Counted from the stretch's first letter, positions 1-6,697 are shown. The stretch is DNA of 7,221 nucleotides from Bacillota bacterium (GCA_012842765.1 DUWJ01000091.1:1-7221), one strand, 5' to 3'. The notes: generated by a model from the letters alone, not told the origin. Numbers and translations: made by a program.

Positions 1-2052
1 GAAATCCTGCTCGGGGGCGGCTGCCTCTCGTGCTTACAGAGGGAAGAGATAGCGAAGATCGTTGCGGTGGTTCCCCAGGATACACGGGTCGGATTCGACT
101 TTTCGGTGGAGGAGTTCGTGATGATGGGGCGGATCCCTCACCTCAAGAGGTTCTCGCGGGAAACGCGCAAAGATCGGGAGGCGGTGCGCTGGGCGATTGA
201 ATCGACCGGCATGGCCCCTTTTGCTCAAAGACTTGTCACATCACTGAGCGGTGGAGAGAGGCAGCGTGCCGCCATCGCTCGGGCGCTCGCTCAGGAGCCT
301 AAAGTCCTCCTTCTAGATGAGCCCACATCCCACCTGGACATAAGGCGACAAGTGGAGATCTTGGACCTGGTCAAGATCATGAGCCTCGAACGCGACATTA
401 CCGTGGTCGGGGTATTTCATGACCTGAGCCTTGCATCCATGTACTGTGATGAGATTCTGATGATGACAGAAGGCGAAGCCCGCTATTCTGGCACGCCTGA
501 GGAGGTTTTGACGCAGGAAAACGTGGGGAGTCTGTATGGAGATAGAGTTGTGGTGACTGATCACCCTGTGCACTCTACTCCGCTCGTAGCGCCGCGCTCC
601 TGTGCCCTGCTGAACAAGGACAACGAGCCTGGCTACGTAACTGGCATCGAGAACAAGCCTTGCGAGGCGGGCGAACTCGGCAAATCAGACCGGCCGGACA
701 AGTCTGGACGGCTCACCCTCATTACAGGGGGCGCAAGGAGCGGGAAGAGCTCATTTGCCGAGCGCATGGCTGCTGAGGCTGGGACTAAGGTCATGTATGT
801 AGCGACATGCGAGCCCATGGACGAAGAGATGCGTGCTCGGGTGAGCCGGCATCGTGAGCGAAGGCCGAAGTGGTGGATTACGGTGGAGGAGCCTGTTGAT
901 GTTGCTGCGACAATCGCGAACGAGGCGAGTAACTACGATGCGGTGCTAGTCGATTGCCTCGGCCTTTTTGTCAGCAACCACCTGTTTGCGCAGGACGAAG
1001 AGGCTGATGATCAATCCAAGACAGAGGCCGTGCTGGCCGAGGTTGCAAGATTTGCCGAGGCGGCACGCGATGCCGGTTCCCACGTCATTGTCGTTACCAA
1101 CGAGGTTGGGATGGGCGTTGTGCCTGCATATCCCCTCGGGCGTCTCTTCAGGGATGTGCTCGGATGGGCCAACCAAATCGTGGCTGAAGAGGCAGACGAG
1201 GTCTATCTGTGCGTGGCGGGGGAGCCCGTCAGGATAAAACCTCGGGGTGAAGCAGGAGTTGGTGAACGATTGCGGGCAGTCAACCGATCCGAGTCTCCAA
1301 GGCCTCGCCTTGAAAGAATAAGGGACCTCCTCATATACAACATGCCCGATGGGGCGGCGCTTGTCGTGTCGTGTGACTCGGCAGGTGCCATCGGCCCCAA
1401 AGGGCGCGATGTGATTGCAACGTCAGGCTACGTACTGGGCAGGTACATCACTCGCGTTGCTCTCATGGAACTTATCGCATGCGGCGCACAACCTATCCTG
1501 GTGGTGGACGCGCTCTGCGTCGAGCGTGACCCCACAGGCGATGAGATCATAAAGGGCGTGCGGGACGAGGCGGCCCTTGCGGGGCTCGATCCTGAAATGG
1601 CTGTGACGGGGAGTACCGAAGAGAACATCGCTACCTCTCAGACAGGCATCGGCATCGCTGCCATTGGGATTGCGGAAAGGTCAGAACTGAGGCTGGGAAG
1701 GGCCTCGGTTGGCGATGCCCTCGTCTGCATTGGGGTTGCGAAGGTAGGCAACGAAGTGACTTTGGATGACCCGGAAATCGTGGATCTTGGAGCAGTGAGG
1801 GCTCTGGCCAATATCGAGTGGGTTCACGAGATCGTGCCTGTAGGTTCCCGTGGAATTCGCGCCGAGGCGGAGGACTTGGCCGAAACGAACGGCCTCAGGT
1901 TTCGGGTGAAACCAGGCGCCCATCTCGACTTGGACAAGTCGGCCGGACCTGCAACGTGTGTGGTTGCGGCATGCGATGATGCACATTGGCAGGAGCTATC
2001 AGCCATGATTGGACAGCCGGTATTCATGGTCGGAGAGGTTGAGGCGCCATGA
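1..2052 (+). CDS. cobU: BtuD-type ABC ATPase / CobU / CblS-like alpha-ribazole kinase fusion (5'-truncated)
   Basis: The frame is open from base 1 to the TGA at 2050-2052 (683 visible residues); the true start and the Walker A of the first domain lie upstream. Residues 1 to about 190 are a FecE/BtuD-family ATPase for corrinoid import: Q-loop VVPQ (Q26), signature LSGGE (82-86), Walker B LLLDEP (103-108) with D-loop SHLD, and H-loop H140. After a linker of about 45 residues comes a complete CobU (about 238-413), which phosphorylates adenosylcobinamide and adds GMP: P-loop GGARSGKSS (243-251), the RHRERRP segment whose H284 matches the guanylylated histidine, VDCLG (317-321), and NEVGMGVVP (367-375) leading into YPLGRLFRD. 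Residues about 435-683 resemble CblS, the PurM-like alpha-ribazole kinase of some Firmicutes: CDSAGAIG (458-465), RVALMEL, GAQPILVVDAL and GSTEEN (537-542). The linker has no ATG and no clear ribosome site, so a true fusion is likely. An internal ATG at 1342 could in principle start the last domain alone. CobU is certain, the ATPase class is strong, and CblS is probable. Confidence 0.9.
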   Translation, partial: EILLGGGCLSCLQREEIAKIVAVVPQDTRVGFDFSVEEFVMMGRIPHLKRFSRETRKDREAVRWAIESTGMAPFAQRLVTSLSGGERQRAAIARALAQEPKVLLLDEPTSHLDIRRQVEILDLVKIMSLERDITVVGVFHDLSLASMYCDEILMMTEGEARYSGTPEEVLTQENVGSLYGDRVVVTDHPVHSTPLVAPRSCALLNKDNEPGYVTGIENKPCEAGELGKSDRPDKSGRLTLITGGARSGKSSFAERMAAEAGTKVMYVATCEPMDEEMRARVSRHRERRPKWWITVEEPVDVAATIANEASNYDAVLVDCLGLFVSNHLFAQDEEADDQSKTEAVLAEVARFAEAARDAGSHVIVVTNEVGMGVVPAYPLGRLFRDVLGWANQIVAEEADEVYLCVAGEPVRIKPRGEAGVGERLRAVNRSESPRPRLERIRDLLIYNMPDGAALVVSCDSAGAIGPKGRDVIATSGYVLGRYITRVALMELIACGAQPILVVDALCVERDPTGDEIIKGVRDEAALAGLDPEMAVTGSTEENIATSQTGIGIAAIGIAERSELRLGRASVGDALVCIGVAKVGNEVTLDDPEIVDLGAVRALANIEWVHEIVPVGSRGIRAEAEDLAETNGLRFRVKPGAHLDLDKSAGPATCVVAACDDAHWQELSAMIGQPVFMVGEVEAP

Positions 2053-2801
2053 AAAGAGTAATTGATAGGTTCGCGATAGCCATGTCGTTTCTGACCGTCT
2101 TGCCTGTTTACAGAGGGGATGCGCCGTGGGAAGACGAGATTGCCCGCTCCGCAGTCTTCTTCCCCTTGATCGGGCTGGTGATAGGTCTCATCGTAGCTGC
2201 GGTTGACGCACTTGCCCTGCATGCATTCAGTCCGCTGTGTGCTGCGGTTATCGGGATGATGGTGCAGTTTTGGGTTACAGGCGGAATGCACGTGGACGGG
2301 CTCATGGACACTGCCGATGGGATGCTGAGCGGGCGCTCAGCTGACAGGATCCTCGCCATCATGCACGACGGCAGCGTGGGGCCGATGGGGGCGACCGTTG
2401 GAGTGTTCATAATCATCCTCAAAGTTGCATTGGCGGCTTCGATGAGCGGCAGAACCCGCACAGCTGCCCTCATGTGCGCACCTGCCATGGGACGGTTGAG
2501 CATGGTTCTGTCCTTTTGCTTGTTCCCTCCCGCCACGCCTGAGCGTGGAATGGGAAGGCAGTTGGCCCGGAAAGTTGGCCCGGGAGAGTTTGCGATTACC
2601 CTGTCATGCACTGCCGCACTCTGCTTTATGTTAGCCGGGCCCAGATCGCTTTCGGCCGCAGCCTGCTCCTTAGGTGTAGCGCTATTTGCGGGCTGGAGAG
2701 TATCGAGTTCCATCGGGGGAGTGACCGGGGATGTTTACGGGGCCCTATGCGAAATCGCAGAAGTCGTGTCGCTCGCGGCCTTCGCTTTCACGGCCGCATA
2801 G
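2049..2801 (+). CDS. cobS: Adenosylcobinamide-GDP ribazoletransferase (cobalamin synthase)
   Basis: CobS is the integral-membrane enzyme that joins AdoCbi-GDP to alpha-ribazole or its 5'-phosphate, giving adenosylcobalamin or its phosphate. The 250 residues match the family's usual length. Visible hallmarks are the N-terminal FLTVLPV segment (14-20), FFPLIG (37-42), the acidic GGMHVDGLMDTADGMLSG block (78-95; D83, D87 and D90 likely bind the metal and pyrophosphate), and RILAIMHDGSVGPMGA (100-115). Several hydrophobic stretches (about 37-57, 60-78, 112-132 and in the C-terminal third) are membrane segments. The ATG shares ATGA with the TGA of the upstream fusion gene, so translation is probably coupled. 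CobU in that fusion supplies its substrate. No defects were seen. Confidence 0.95.
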   Translation: MKRVIDRFAIAMSFLTVLPVYRGDAPWEDEIARSAVFFPLIGLVIGLIVAAVDALALHAFSPLCAAVIGMMVQFWVTGGMHVDGLMDTADGMLSGRSADRILAIMHDGSVGPMGATVGVFIIILKVALAASMSGRTRTAALMCAPAMGRLSMVLSFCLFPPATPERGMGRQLARKVGPGEFAITLSCTAALCFMLAGPRSLSAAACSLGVALFAGWRVSSSIGGVTGDVYGALCEIAEVVSLAAFAFTAA

Positions 2802-2828
2802 CTAGAGGATTGGAGTGCTGAGCGCGCT

Positions 2829-3494
2829 ATGGTAAAACGTATCTACCTTGTTCGGCACGGAGAGACTGCTGCAACCTCTGGGCGAAGGTTCGAAGGCTCG
2901 GGCCCAATAAGCGGGCTCGGGACTCCTCTTTCGGAGAAGGGCGCGATCCAGGCTGAGATGGCGGCTGATGCCCTGGCGGGCGAGGACGTTTTTGGGGTGT
3001 ATGCGAGCCCTCTCTTGAGAACGGTACAGACCGCAACCCCAATATCCCAGGCCACAGGGGTTGCGATTGAGCTTGAACCGGATCTTGCGGAAGGCTCTTT
3101 CGGGGCCTGGGAAGGGATGACCTTCGATGAGATAGAGCACCGGTATCCTTTGGAAGTAAAGCGGTGGTTTGCAGATCCATTGGGGTACGCGCCCCCCGGG
3201 GGCGAGTCCGTTCGGCAGCTTGCTGCGAGAGTCATCCCTTGCATAGAGCGGATTGCCGGCAAGTCCTATGGCGAAGAGGGCACGGCAGTAGTTGTGACAC
3301 ATGGGGGCCCCATCAGGGCAGTCCTTTCGTCTTGTTTGTGTGGAAACCTTGAGATGTTCGGGTCGATCCCAGTGGACCCCGGATCCATCAGCACCCTGCG
3401 TTGTGTCGGGCCGGGGGCTGCCGGAATCGAGGTTGAATCGATGAATGTGACATCGTTTTCGGAGAGAGGCAGAGCGGCCCGTTTTAGAGGATAG
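2829..3494 (+). CDS. cobC: Alpha-ribazole phosphatase / adenosylcobalamin-5'-phosphate phosphatase (histidine phosphatase family)
   Basis: This is a 221-residue member of the histidine phosphatase (phosphoglycerate-mutase-like) superfamily. The catalytic set is complete: LVRHGET with phospho-acceptor H10 and R9, SPLLRT with R64, the general acid in AEGSFGAWEGM (E88), and VVTHGGPIRA with H158. The family alone does not fix the substrate. The position 27 bases after cobS and the cobU context support CobC, which removes the 5'-phosphate of alpha-ribazole-phosphate or of the CobS product. The start at 2829 puts the RHG motif at the usual distance from the N-terminus. The nearest Shine-Dalgarno-like bases (GGAG near 2812-2815) are rather far upstream, so initiation may depend on coupling with cobS. 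The last 30 or so residues are variable in this family. Confidence 0.88.
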   Translation: MVKRIYLVRHGETAATSGRRFEGSGPISGLGTPLSEKGAIQAEMAADALAGEDVFGVYASPLLRTVQTATPISQATGVAIELEPDLAEGSFGAWEGMTFDEIEHRYPLEVKRWFADPLGYAPPGGESVRQLAARVIPCIERIAGKSYGEEGTAVVVTHGGPIRAVLSSCLCGNLEMFGSIPVDPGSISTLRCVGPGAAGIEVESMNVTSFSERGRAARFRG

Positions 3495-3525
3495 GCTCAA
3501 GTGCGGGCCAAAACAGAATATCGGT

Positions 3526-3691
3526 GCAAACAGGCGCCCCGCAAGCCGGGGAGAATAGGGAATCAGGTGTGAGACCTGAGCGGCCCCGCCACTGTAACCG
3601 CGAGCGTGCAGCATGGCCACTGTCGGTGGGAGCTATGGGAAGGCGCTGGATTTGACGCTATGACCGGAAGCCAGGAGACCTGCCTGTTTGC
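3526..3691 (+). promoter_or_regulatory. Cobalamin riboswitch aptamer
   Basis: This is a class of RNA that binds adenosylcobalamin or another cobalamin and represses B12 synthesis and uptake genes. Direct evidence: a perfect 10-bp P1 helix (GCAAACAGGC at 3526-3535 with GCCTGTTTGC at 3682-3691); the GGGAATCAGGTG core at 3558-3569; a helix TCAGGT/ACCTGA (3563-3568 with 3574-3579); GCGGCCCCGCCACTGTAA across 3580-3597 (P5/L5 region); a second GCCACTG at 3616-3622; GGGAAGGCG at 3637-3645; and the B12 box AGCCAGGAGACCTGCC at 3669-3684. It lies in the leader of btuF, about 130 bases before its ATG, and should control btuF-btuC-cobQ-like-cbiB when cobalamin is plentiful. The cobU/cobS/cobC block is upstream of it and must be controlled separately or by read-through. 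Confidence 0.95.
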
Positions 3692-3701
3692 CGCGCCTGA
3701 A

Positions 3702-3716
3702 CCTTCGGCGGAAAGG
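3702..3716 (+). promoter_or_regulatory. Candidate P13/L13 kissing-loop hairpin of the riboswitch
   Basis: Ten bases after P1, CCTT (3702-3705) can pair with AAGG (3713-3716), exposing a seven-base loop CGGCGGA. GGCGG in this loop (3707-3711) is complementary to CCGCC (3586-3590) in the L5 region of the aptamer. An L5-L13 kissing interaction that forms on ligand binding is established for this riboswitch class, and the position fits. The stem is only 4 bp, and a second GGCGG at 3718-3722 could compete, so the assignment is inferred. Confidence 0.5.
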
Positions 3717-3763
3717 GGGCGGTGCATGGGCAGGCCGTTTCGTCTGTCATACACATGTGTTGC

Positions 3764-3791
3764 TGTCCGGCTTTCAAGAGGAGTCCGGACG
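3764..3791 (+). promoter_or_regulatory. Possible expression-platform hairpin in the btuF leader
   Basis: TGTCCGG (3764-3770) pairs with CCGGACG (3785-3791), with one G-U pair, around a 14-base loop that contains the purine-rich AAGAGGAG (3776-3783). No run of T follows, so it is not a standard intrinsic terminator. The loop motif lies about 37 bases before the btuF ATG, so it is not the direct ribosome site either. It may form part of a translational switch, but the sequence alone does not show how. Confidence 0.3.
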
Positions 3792-3820
3792 TCCATATTT
3801 CTACAGAATGGGGGATTCAC

Positions 3821-4750
3821 ATGTTCAAAAAAGATTGGATCAGATCCCTATCGGCAATCGTGCTGGCTGTGTTATTGACGTTGGTTCCCGGGGCAATAGG
3901 GGCGCACGCCGCCGACATGTACCCATTGTCCATCACCGATGACCTGGGCCGAAAGGTTGAGATAACGAGCAAGCCTCGACGGTTTGTTTCTCTCGCCCCT
4001 AGTTGGACTGAGATCCTTTTTGAGCTCGGCCTTGGTGACCAGGTAGTGGGGGTAACCCAATTCTGCGACTACCCAGCAGAAGCGGCCAAGAAGACCAAGG
4101 TAGGAGGGTTTTCGGACCCGAACATCGAGCTGATCGTCTCGCTTCAGCCTGACGTGGTTTTTGGAACCACGATGCACATGAAAGTGGCACCTGAGTTCGA
4201 AAAGCGCGGAATCAAGTTCGTATGCCAGAATGCTCAGACGGTGCGCGGCGTAATGGACAATATCATGATGGCAGCTAAGATAGCGGGTGTTCCTGATCGA
4301 GCTGACAAGGTGAACGGAAATATCGAAAAGACAATAGCCCAGGTGACAAAAGCGGTGGCCAAGATCCCTGTCAAAGAACGTCTCAGCGTGCTGTATCTCG
4401 TATGGGACGAGCCGGTGATGAGTGTCGGTCCCAACACTCTCATCTCCGACATGATCACATGTGCGGGAGGAGTGAGCATTACTCGCGACGCGTCCTCCGA
4501 CTACCCTTCATACAGCCTTGAAACCATAGTGGCCAAGAATCCAGACGTGATACTCGCACCCCACGTGCATAGTGGCGGTGGACTGGATCCTGCGACACTG
4601 AAATCGAAGGCGGGATGGCAGACGATCGATGCAGTGCGCAAGGGGAATGTATTCCTGGTCGACGATAACCTCGTGTCGAGGCCGGGCCCGCGCGTTGGCG
4701 AAGGCGTTATGGAGTTTGCGAGGGCTCTCTATCCTGAGCTGTTTCGGTAA
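3821..4750 (+). CDS. btuF: Corrinoid ABC transporter substrate-binding protein
   Basis: This is a class III periplasmic-binding protein of the BtuF/FhuD type that captures cobalamin or cobinamide outside the membrane and delivers it to BtuC. The ATG at 3821 gives 309 residues with a typical signal peptide: a positive N-terminus (KKDWIR), a hydrophobic core (about 10-25), and AHA before residue 31 as a signal peptidase I site. GGGGGA at 3810-3815 is a modest ribosome site. An upstream in-frame GTG (3722) was not chosen because it would bury the signal peptide and start inside the riboswitch leader. Family motifs are RRFVSLAPSWTEILFELGLG (53-72) and PDVILAPH (241-248). E64 and E234 (in YSLETIV) are placed like the two lobe glutamates that dock onto BtuC. 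There is no lipobox cysteine. It is the first gene after the riboswitch. Substrate specificity is inferred from context. Confidence 0.92.
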   Translation: MFKKDWIRSLSAIVLAVLLTLVPGAIGAHAADMYPLSITDDLGRKVEITSKPRRFVSLAPSWTEILFELGLGDQVVGVTQFCDYPAEAAKKTKVGGFSDPNIELIVSLQPDVVFGTTMHMKVAPEFEKRGIKFVCQNAQTVRGVMDNIMMAAKIAGVPDRADKVNGNIEKTIAQVTKAVAKIPVKERLSVLYLVWDEPVMSVGPNTLISDMITCAGGVSITRDASSDYPSYSLETIVAKNPDVILAPHVHSGGGLDPATLKSKAGWQTIDAVRKGNVFLVDDNLVSRPGPRVGEGVMEFARALYPELFR

Positions 4751-4806
4751 GGAGCTGGCCTGGCAGCCCGGCAGATGGCGAGTATAGGAAATGCAGGTGA
4801 GGGCGG

Positions 4807-5847
4807 GTGCGGGATAGGTTGGGCAAAGGACTTATGCCGATTCTGATTGTGTCTTTGGTAGTAGTGTCTGTCTTGTCATTGAGAATAGGGGCAGTCGAGC
4901 TTTCCGGGAAGGAGATACTTGCTGTGATATGGGACTGGATTGTCTCGACGGCAACTGGTGACTGCAAAGGAGACTCTACTCCCACCGAAGAGATCGTTCT
5001 TAGGATCCGAATGCCCAGGATCGTCCTGGCGGCGCTTGTGGGAGCATCCCTTGCGCTGTCTGGCACTGTGTATCAGGCGCTCTTTCGGAATCCGATGGCA
5101 GATCCATACGTGATCGGGGCGTCAGCCGGCGCATCCTTAGGGGCGACAATAGCCATGATGCTCCCGATCAGCGTCCAAACGCTCCATCTGGGAGTTGTTC
5201 CGCTATTCGCCTTCATCGGCTCTATAGTCAGCGTTGCTACGGTGTTCAACCTTGCACGAGTGGGCGAGAGGACTCCAATGGTCAACTTGATTCTCGCGGG
5301 CGTTGCTGTTGGATCTATTCTCTCGTCCCTCGTGTCGCTTCTTATGTATCTCATGCCCCAGGACGGCCTTCATGGCTTGATGTTCTGGCTCATGGGGGGC
5401 TTTTCGGGGCGAAACTGGACACACGTTCTCGTGATGCTTCCCCATCTGGTTCTCGGTCTGACAGTGATCATCTACTACTGGAGAGAGCTAAATGCGATTC
5501 TTTTGGGTGAGGAGGAGGCACTGAGCCTCGGAGTCGACGTCGGCAAAGTCACAAGAAGGCTCATAGCCGCTGCCTCTCTGCTAACCGCTGCTTCAGTGGC
5601 CTCCAGCGGGATCATAGGGTTCGTGGGCTTGGTCGTTCCACACTTGGTGAGAATAGTGATCGGCCCTGACCATAAGAAATTGATTCCAAACGCATGTCTG
5701 CTCGGCGCAGTATTCATGTTGGCTGCAGACACCGTTGCACGATCTATCATTCCTCCGAGGGAGCTGCCGGTGGGAATCGTCACATCGCTTGCGGGGGGGC
5801 CGTTCTTTATCTATTTGTTGAGGAAATACAAGGTGAAGGAGTGGTGA
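4807..5847 (+). CDS. btuC: Corrinoid ABC transporter permease (FecCD family)
   Basis: This multi-pass permease of the BtuC/FecCD family would form the homodimeric channel for cobalamin or cobinamide. It has 346 residues, near the family norm. Conserved stretches are RIRMPRIVLAALVGASLALSG (67-87), QALFRNPMADPYVIGASAGASLGA (90-113), the SSGIIGFVGLVVPHLVR coupling region (266-282) that contacts the ATPase, and ELPVGIVTSLAGGPFFIYLL (319-338). The GTG start at 4807 places a basic N-terminus (RDRLGK) before the first membrane segment and has a purine-rich AGGTGAGGG (4795-4803) just upstream. An ATG at 4834, with AAAGGA before it, is a credible alternative that would drop 9 residues. It follows btuF after 56 bases that hold no other feature. 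No ATPase gene comes next, unlike the usual btuFCD order. Confidence 0.94.
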   Translation: MRDRLGKGLMPILIVSLVVVSVLSLRIGAVELSGKEILAVIWDWIVSTATGDCKGDSTPTEEIVLRIRMPRIVLAALVGASLALSGTVYQALFRNPMADPYVIGASAGASLGATIAMMLPISVQTLHLGVVPLFAFIGSIVSVATVFNLARVGERTPMVNLILAGVAVGSILSSLVSLLMYLMPQDGLHGLMFWLMGGFSGRNWTHVLVMLPHLVLGLTVIIYYWRELNAILLGEEEALSLGVDVGKVTRRLIAAASLLTAASVASSGIIGFVGLVVPHLVRIVIGPDHKKLIPNACLLGAVFMLAADTVARSIIPPRELPVGIVTSLAGGPFFIYLLRKYKVKEW

Positions 5848-5853
5848 TCAGAT

Positions 5854-6696
5854 TTGCCTGCGGCCACAATCATGATTCAGGGCACTACATCCTCTGCGGG
5901 AAAGAGCGTGCTTTGCGCCGGGCTTTGCCGCCTCTTTCATCAGGAGGGCTTCAGAGTTGCTCCTTTCAAATCGCAGAACATGTCCACAAAGTCCGCGATT
6001 ACGGCTGACGGCGGCGAAATCAGCGTTTCCCAGGCTTTTCAGGCGCTTGCTTGTGGAATCCAACCGTCAGCAGACATGAATCCAGTACTGCTCAAACCCC
6101 TCGGCGATATGACCAGCGAGGCAATACTTGCTGGCAAGAGCGTTGGCGTGATCCACGCGGCGGAATACCGGTACAGGCACTTAGGTGCCGCTCTCGGGTG
6201 CATTGAGCGGTCGTACCGTCGACTCGCAGCTGAATACGACATTGTAGTGATAGAGGGCGCCGGGAGCCCCGCCGAGGTCAACCTGAAGGACAGGGATATT
6301 TGCAACATGAGGATCGCCCGGATGGCCGACGCTCCGGTTTTACTGGTGGCGAATATCGATCCAGGCGGGGCGCTGGCCGCCATCGTGGGCACCCTCGAGC
6401 TGCTCGATGCGGATGAGCGGGACAGAGTAAAGGGGCTTGTGATAAACAAGTTCAGGGGAGACTTCTCCCTTCTTGCGCCAGGGCTCGACTTCCTCGAAAA
6501 GAAGACAGGAAAACCGGTTTTGGGCGTGATTCCCTACATCGATAACCTTGCCATTGCGGAAGAGGACTCGCTTGGCGGAAAAAGAGGAATCTCTTTGGGG
6601 GCTATCTCGACGCTCGATGCGGAATGCGACAGGATTGCGGCGGCTGTGCGGAAAGCCATCGATATCGATGAGCTGTTCGGGATTATGGGGCTGTAG
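5854..6696 (+). CDS. CobQ-like cobyric acid synthase lacking the glutaminase domain
   Basis: Cobyric acid synthase (CobQ/CbiP) amidates four side chains of the corrin ring, using ATP and ammonia released from glutamine by a C-terminal GATase_3 domain; full proteins have about 500 residues. This one has 280. The N-terminal synthetase domain is intact: Walker A GTTSSAGKS (10-18), PFKSQNM (37-43), DMNPVLLKP (74-82), VVIEGAGSPAEVNLKDRDICNM (131-152), ADAPVLLVANID (158-169), VINKFRGD (196-203) and LGVIPYIDNLAIAEEDSL (223-240). The glutaminase domain with its catalytic Cys and His is absent. Even so, the last 25 residues (DAECDRIAAAVRKAIDIDELF...) resemble the extreme C-terminus of normal CobQ, as if the middle had been removed in frame. 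TTG at 5854 is chosen because it matches the usual CobQ N-terminus; AAGGAG at 5836-5841 is 12 bases upstream, and ATG 5872 would start too close to the P-loop. It could be an ammonia-dependent synthase, the partner of a separate glutaminase, or a degraded copy. Confidence 0.85.
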   Translation: MPAATIMIQGTTSSAGKSVLCAGLCRLFHQEGFRVAPFKSQNMSTKSAITADGGEISVSQAFQALACGIQPSADMNPVLLKPLGDMTSEAILAGKSVGVIHAAEYRYRHLGAALGCIERSYRRLAAEYDIVVIEGAGSPAEVNLKDRDICNMRIARMADAPVLLVANIDPGGALAAIVGTLELLDADERDRVKGLVINKFRGDFSLLAPGLDFLEKKTGKPVLGVIPYIDNLAIAEEDSLGGKRGISLGAISTLDAECDRIAAAVRKAIDIDELFGIMGL

Positions 6697-6697
6697 G

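Noticed and set aside
1342..2052. Separate cblS gene starting at the internal ATG
   Set aside because: The frame is continuous with CobU and only a weak AAGGGA lies upstream at poor spacing; a fusion is the simpler reading, although an internal start cannot be excluded.
1824..2291. 155-residue open frame on the minus strand
   Set aside because: It is antisense to the CblS-like and cobS coding regions, which have clear family motifs; it has none.
3480..3525. A promoter just upstream of the riboswitch
   Set aside because: An A/T-rich GAATAT near 3516 is a possible -10, but no matching -35 at proper spacing was found, so no promoter is claimed.
2802..3620. 272-residue open frame on the minus strand
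   Set aside because: It lies antisense to cobC and the riboswitch, shows no recognisable motif, and its composition is that of a shadow frame in G+C-rich coding DNA.
3751..3760. Palindrome ACACATGTGT as a repressor operator
   Set aside because: It is a single 10-base palindrome inside a leader already explained by a riboswitch, with no second copy and no known regulator match.
3722..3820. In-frame GTG extension of btuF by 33 residues
   Set aside because: It starts within the riboswitch leader, has no good ribosome site, and would put the signal peptide at an internal position.
3606..3878. Small plus-strand frames overlapping the riboswitch and the btuF start
   Set aside because: They are explained by the structured RNA leader and by btuF in another frame; no ribosome site or family resemblance was seen.
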